Origin: Armatimonadota bacterium
GTDB taxonomy: Bacteria; Cloacimonadota; Cloacimonadia; Cloacimonadales; TCS61
Direction of reading: 5' to 3'
Assembly: GCA_030612605.1 (NCBI GenBank)
Contig: JAUWNO010000071.1
Coordinates: forward strand, 1 to 8,593
DNA: 8,593 nt
Shown here: positions 6,879 through 8,593 of the stretch, one piece after another
How the letters are laid out: every line of letters starts with the position of its first letter
Numbering within the stretch: the first letter of the stretch is position 1
Notes under the pieces: generated by a model
What the model saw: only the letters and a program-made list of their open reading frames with translations
What the model was told of the DNA's origin: nothing
The model's database searches: none
Program-made: the position numbers and the translations under genes

Positions 6879-6909
6879 TTGGACACACATTAGTGTCAAA
6901 ATAATTTTG
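6879..6909 (+). promoter_or_regulatory. Candidate tRNA promoter with TAnnTTTG box
   Basis: TTGGAC at 6879-6884 is followed after 17 nt by TAATTT (6902-6907). The extended box TAATTTTG (6902-6909) matches the TAnnTTTG -7 element known from Bacteroidota promoters. It ends 7 nt before the tRNA. Within the spacer GACAC / GTGTC (6882-6886 and 6893-6897) form a short inverted repeat. Confidence 0.45.
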
Positions 6910-6916
6910 TTTTTGT

Positions 6917-6993
6917 GCGCCCGTAGTTCAATTGGATAGAGCATCTGACTTCGGATCAGATTGTTGTGGGTTCGAGTCCTACCGGGCGTGCCA
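6917..6993 (+). tRNA. tRNA-Arg, anticodon UCG, CCA encoded
   Basis: A complete 77-nt cloverleaf including the encoded CCA (6991-6993). Acceptor arms are GCGCCCG (6917-6923) and CGGGCGT (6983-6989), with a G-U pair at the first position. The D-arm is GTTC/GAGC around a 9-nt loop containing GG. The anticodon stem is TCTGA/TCAGA with loop CTTCGGA, anticodon TCG at 6951-6953, which reads arginine CGA and probably other CGN codons. The variable loop is 5 nt, and the T-arm GTGGG/CCTAC has loop TTCGAGT. The body closely resembles bacterial arginine tRNAs. A run of seven Ts (6995-7001) follows and may aid termination. Confidence 0.97.
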
Positions 6994-7229
6994 ATTTTTT
7001 TGCTCACGGATTTTCACGGATTTTCTTTTGACGCTGATTTACACCTGTCTTCGTTATACTACGCCACGGCAAGCTGACAAGCACTGACTTTTTCCTTCAT
7101 CCTTCATCATTCCTTGTTGGATATTGGATATTCATTTTTCATTGTTTTTTCCTGTTTATCCTGTCCAATGTTTTTCATAATTTTATCATACAAAATCAGC
7201 GTTCATCTGCGTCTAATTCTTTTTCTTCA
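6994..7229. repeat. Mosaic of short repeated phrases downstream of the tRNA
   Basis: No gene is seen here. The stretch is a chain of small repeats: CACGGATTTT twice (7005-7014, 7015-7024); CCTTCAT twice (7094-7100, 7101-7107); TTGGATA twice (7117-7123, 7124-7130); and ACGCTGATTT (7031-7040), whose reverse complement recurs at 7193-7202. Phrases such as CGCTGATTTACAC, TCCTGTTTATCCTGTCC and CAGCGTTCATCTGCGTC resemble short dispersed repeats common between genes in environmental genomes; that resemblance is from memory. Confidence 0.6.
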
Positions 7230-7231
7230 AT

Positions 7232-7269
7232 AAAAAAAAGCTCGATTAAAAAATCGAGCTTTATTTTTT
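7232..7269. terminator. Bidirectional rho-independent terminator
   Basis: Perfect 11-bp stem AAAGCTCGATT (7237-7247) / AATCGAGCTTT (7252-7262) with a 4-nt loop. On the minus strand the stem ends in a run of eight Ts, terminating the cold-shock gene 25 bp after its stop. On the plus strand ATTTTTTT follows, so it can also stop transcripts arriving from the tRNA side. Confidence 0.92.
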
Positions 7270-7287
7270 TAAGATGTACAAATACGT

Positions 7288-7488
7288 TTATATTGGAGAA
7301 ACTTGAACTGCCCTTGGGCCTTTCTCGCTCTGTTCAATTTGAAACTGTACTTTTGCACCTTCTTGAAGTGATTTATATCCTTCACCAACTATACTTGAAT
7401 GATGGACAAAGTAGTCATTTCCATCTTCTGCGGAAATGAATCCAAAACCTTTTTTTTCATTAAACCACTTTACTGTTCCTTGAGACAT
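7288..7488 (-). CDS. Cold-shock domain protein (CspA family)
   Basis: 66 residues, the usual length of the family. It is a cytoplasmic single-stranded RNA/DNA-binding beta-barrel that acts as an RNA chaperone. The protein begins MSQGTVKWFNEKKGFGFI, containing RNP1 (KGFGFI, 13-18); RNP2-like YFVHHSSI is at 26-33, with Tyr26 where most relatives have Val; GPRAVQV near the C-terminus is typical. The start is the ATG at 7486-7488 with AAGGAG 7 nt upstream. An in-frame extension to 7563 exists but its 25 residues are unlike any cold-shock protein and would skip the good ribosome site. It is a single gene with its own terminator, divergent from the nuclease gene to the right. The AT-rich leader suggests the family's usual leader-based control, but no classical cold box is seen. 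Confidence 0.97.
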   Translation of the reverse strand: MSQGTVKWFNEKKGFGFISAEDGNDYFVHHSSIVGEGYKSLQEGAKVQFQIEQSEKGPRAVQVSPI

Positions 7489-7510
7489 TACTAAACTCCT
7501 TGTTTTTTTT

Positions 7511-7522
7511 GGGATAAATCCC
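7511..7522 (-). promoter_or_regulatory. Small hairpin upstream of the cold-shock gene ribosome site
   Basis: GGGAT / ATCCC separated by two bases, followed on the minus strand by eight As and then the ribosome site. It may influence leader folding of the cold-shock mRNA. It is short, and its significance is uncertain. Confidence 0.35.
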
Positions 7523-7778
7523 TTGTGATTTAGTTTACAAAACCTTTTATAAAATATCTCCAAAAAATCTTGGGAAAATCATAAAAGAATTAATAACACT
7601 AATCACTTGGAGACTAAATTTTTCCGACTCATTTTATGTCAATCTCAAAATTATTTTTTTATTTTATCAATAGATATTTATTCATTTCACCTTATCCAAA
7701 TTTAATATTATAATTTTCAAGCTTGCGAAATAACTATCTAATATTACTCTTATGAAAAGTGACAAGAACAAGCGCCGC

Positions 7779-7810
7779 AGGTTCAATCCAGCAGCTGCCG
7801 TATCGAACCT
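7779..7810. repeat. Imperfect inverted repeat AGGTTC / GAACCT
   Basis: Six-base arms at 7779-7784 and 7805-7810 around a 20-nt spacer containing GCAGCTGC. It is the first member of the hairpin cluster. Confidence 0.5.
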
Positions 7811-7821
7811 AATTGTTTTGA

Positions 7822-7840
7822 TTCAGATTACAAGTCTGAA
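7822..7840 (+). repeat. Stem-loop TTCAGATT / AGTCTGAA
   Basis: Eight-base arms (7822-7829, 7833-7840) with loop ACA. One pair is U-G when read as plus-strand RNA and would be a mismatch on the other strand. Confidence 0.6.
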
Positions 7841-7860
7841 CCAGCGGGAATTCGTACTCG

Positions 7861-7882
7861 TTTCATAGCTCCTGCTGTGAAA
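7861..7882 (+). repeat. Hairpin with AGCTCCTGCT core
   Basis: Arms TTTCATAGC (7861-7869) and GCTGTGAAA (7874-7882), loop TCCT. One U-G pair is permitted only on plus-strand RNA. It shares its core with the two hairpins that follow. Confidence 0.7.
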
Positions 7883-7892
7883 TGTGGTGTTT

Positions 7893-7906
7893 GTAGCTCC
7901 AGCTAC
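7893..7906. repeat. Hairpin with AGCTCCAGCT core
   Basis: Perfect arms GTAGCT (7893-7898) and AGCTAC (7901-7906) around CC. It contains the same AGC-TCCN-GCT core with a different outer stem. Confidence 0.7.
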
Positions 7907-7920
7907 GGATAAAGTAGTTA

Positions 7921-7946
7921 CGTCACATAGCGGGAGCTATGTGACG
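7921..7946. repeat. Perfect 11-bp hairpin with AGCGGGAGCT core
   Basis: Arms CGTCACATAGC (7921-7931) and GCTATGTGACG (7936-7946), loop GGGA. The minus strand reads AGCTCCCGCT at the centre, so this is the same core family in the opposite orientation. Confidence 0.85.
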
Positions 7947-7971
7947 AGAGCCGAGAGCGAGAACCGAGAGC
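7945..7971. repeat. CGAGAGC short direct repeats
   Basis: CGAGAGC occurs at 7945-7951, 7952-7958 and 7965-7971, the last two separated by GAGAAC. It begins inside the right arm of the preceding hairpin. Confidence 0.7.
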
Positions 7972-8105
7972 TAGCTAGTCTTATGAATAGAAATCATACA
8001 ATGATTTTGAAATTTTTCCTAGGGATGCGTGAGAAAATCAAGAAATATTTGACAGAAAGTAGAGACTTTATTTGAAAGTAAAAGGATGTAAAAATTGGAG
8101 AAAAT

Positions 8106-8593
8106 ATGAAATACTTCATAATTATTTTAATAATTTTTTATGGGATTTTACACGCTGATATACCTGAAGGTTATTATGATGGAACCGAAGGTTTAACCGG
8201 CAATGAACTTAAAACTGCTTTATACAACATTATAAAAGACCACATTGAATTCCCTTATTCAAGCACAAACACAGATGTCTGGGATATCTTAAAAGTAACA
8301 GATGCAGACCCTGTTTATCCGGATAGTGTTATACTGATTTATACTGGTTGGAAAAAGAATGGAGAACTTGAATTTAACAACGGTAACGGTTGGAATAGAG
8401 AACATGTCTGGGCAAAATCTCATGGTGATTTCGGTACTGCAATGGGACCTGGAACAGATGTTCATCATATAAGACCCTGCGATATTTCTGTGAATTCCGA
8501 AAGAGGAAATAAAGATTTTGATAATGGCGGAGAGGAATATATAGACCCGGATGGAGCAACCGGATGTTACACAACAGCTTTAACCTGGGAACC
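8106..8593 (+). CDS. Exported endonuclease I family nuclease, N-terminal part
   Basis: 162 codons are visible and the gene runs off the right edge. ATG at 8106 with GGAG 5 nt upstream. The product starts with a signal peptide (1-17, ending LHA before DIP), so it acts outside the cytoplasm. It contains the hallmark beta-beta-alpha metal motif of the endonuclease I family (E. coli EndA, Vibrio periplasmic nuclease, Bacillus extracellular RNase): NREHVWAKSHG at 97-107 with the likely catalytic His, then DVHHIRP at 118-124 and N130/R133/GN at 134-135. These enzymes use a divalent metal to cut DNA and often RNA with little sequence preference. The preceding 80 residues match the helical N-terminal part of the family. 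Probable role is nutrient nucleic-acid breakdown. A C-terminal sorting tail may lie beyond the window. Confidence 0.92.
   Translation, partial: MKYFIIILIIFYGILHADIPEGYYDGTEGLTGNELKTALYNIIKDHIEFPYSSTNTDVWDILKVTDADPVYPDSVILIYTGWKKNGELEFNNGNGWNREHVWAKSHGDFGTAMGPGTDVHHIRPCDISVNSERGNKDFDNGGEEYIDPDGATGCYTTALTWE

Larger units (their letters stand above)
7489..8105. other. Divergent intergenic region
   Basis: About 617 bp between the minus-strand cold-shock gene and the plus-strand nuclease gene. The part next to the cold-shock gene (to about 7760) is very AT-rich and should hold its leader and promoter. The middle (about 7766-7972) is markedly more GC-rich and is a cluster of stem-loops, listed separately. 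The last 130 bp are AT-rich again and end in the nuclease ribosome site. No coding gene is supported. Confidence 0.75.

Noticed and set aside
7489..7563. N-terminal extension of the cold-shock protein by 25 residues
   Set aside because: The extension is unlike cold-shock proteins, while the internal ATG has AAGGAG at ideal distance and gives the standard family length.
7921..7946. CRP/FNR-like operator
   Set aside because: The half-sites are TCACA...TGTGA, the reverse order of the CRP consensus, and the arms form one long hairpin sharing its core with two neighbours. A repeat family is more likely.
7884..8075. 63-codon plus-strand open frame in the hairpin cluster
   Set aside because: Much of its first half is translated repeat and hairpin DNA, it lacks a ribosome site, and the product resembles no protein. 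It is treated as chance.
8049..8077. Sigma-70 style promoter for the nuclease gene
   Set aside because: TTGACA is perfect at 8049-8054, but no acceptable -10 box lies 16-18 nt downstream, and no TAnnTTTG box is present.

Overview
The window is AT-rich bacterial DNA dominated by genes for exported proteins. The two large proteins end in the YPNPFNPxT...IKGQKVKTL...WNGKDENG...GVYF type of C-terminal domain (FlgD-like Ig fold / por-type sorting tail). That tail is typical of the FCB group and in this exact wording strongly recalls Candidatus Cloacimonadota (Cloacimonetes) and related peptide-fermenting lineages. A TAnnTTTG promoter-like box ahead of the tRNA also fits FCB bacteria. Taxonomy is an inference from these motifs, not a search result.

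Layout: (1) 1-204, minus strand: N-terminus of an exported protein cut by the window edge, possibly of the agmatine/peptidyl-arginine deiminase superfamily. (2) 325-2721, minus: an exported M14 zinc carboxypeptidase of the carboxypeptidase N/E/D type with two transthyretin-like domains, a jelly-roll module and a sorting tail. (3) 2832-5603, minus: a second exported M14 carboxypeptidase, of the A/T type, with the same accessory modules plus an extra Ig/BACON-like domain. A strong 15-bp hairpin sits 1 nt after its stop codon. (4) 5604-6119: about 500 bp without a gene, containing a 23-bp direct repeat around a 336-bp stretch full of stem-loops. (5) 6120-6821, minus: a small exported TPR protein with its own terminator. 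(6) 6917-6993, plus: tRNA-Arg(UCG), followed by about 240 bp of short repeated phrases. (7) 7288-7488, minus: a cold-shock protein with a clear terminator. (8) 7489-8105: about 600 bp without a gene, containing a cluster of hairpins, three of which share the core AGCTCCNGCT. (9) 8106-end, plus: N-terminal part of an exported endonuclease I family nuclease.

Taken together the genes suggest a cell that digests external macromolecules: two carboxypeptidases with different predicted specificities trim peptides, and a nuclease degrades nucleic acid. No defence system, mobile-element protein or CRISPR array is visible. The most unusual material is non-coding: the hairpin families, the direct-repeat-bounded segment, and repeat-like phrases that appear to have become part of the sorting tail of one carboxypeptidase.
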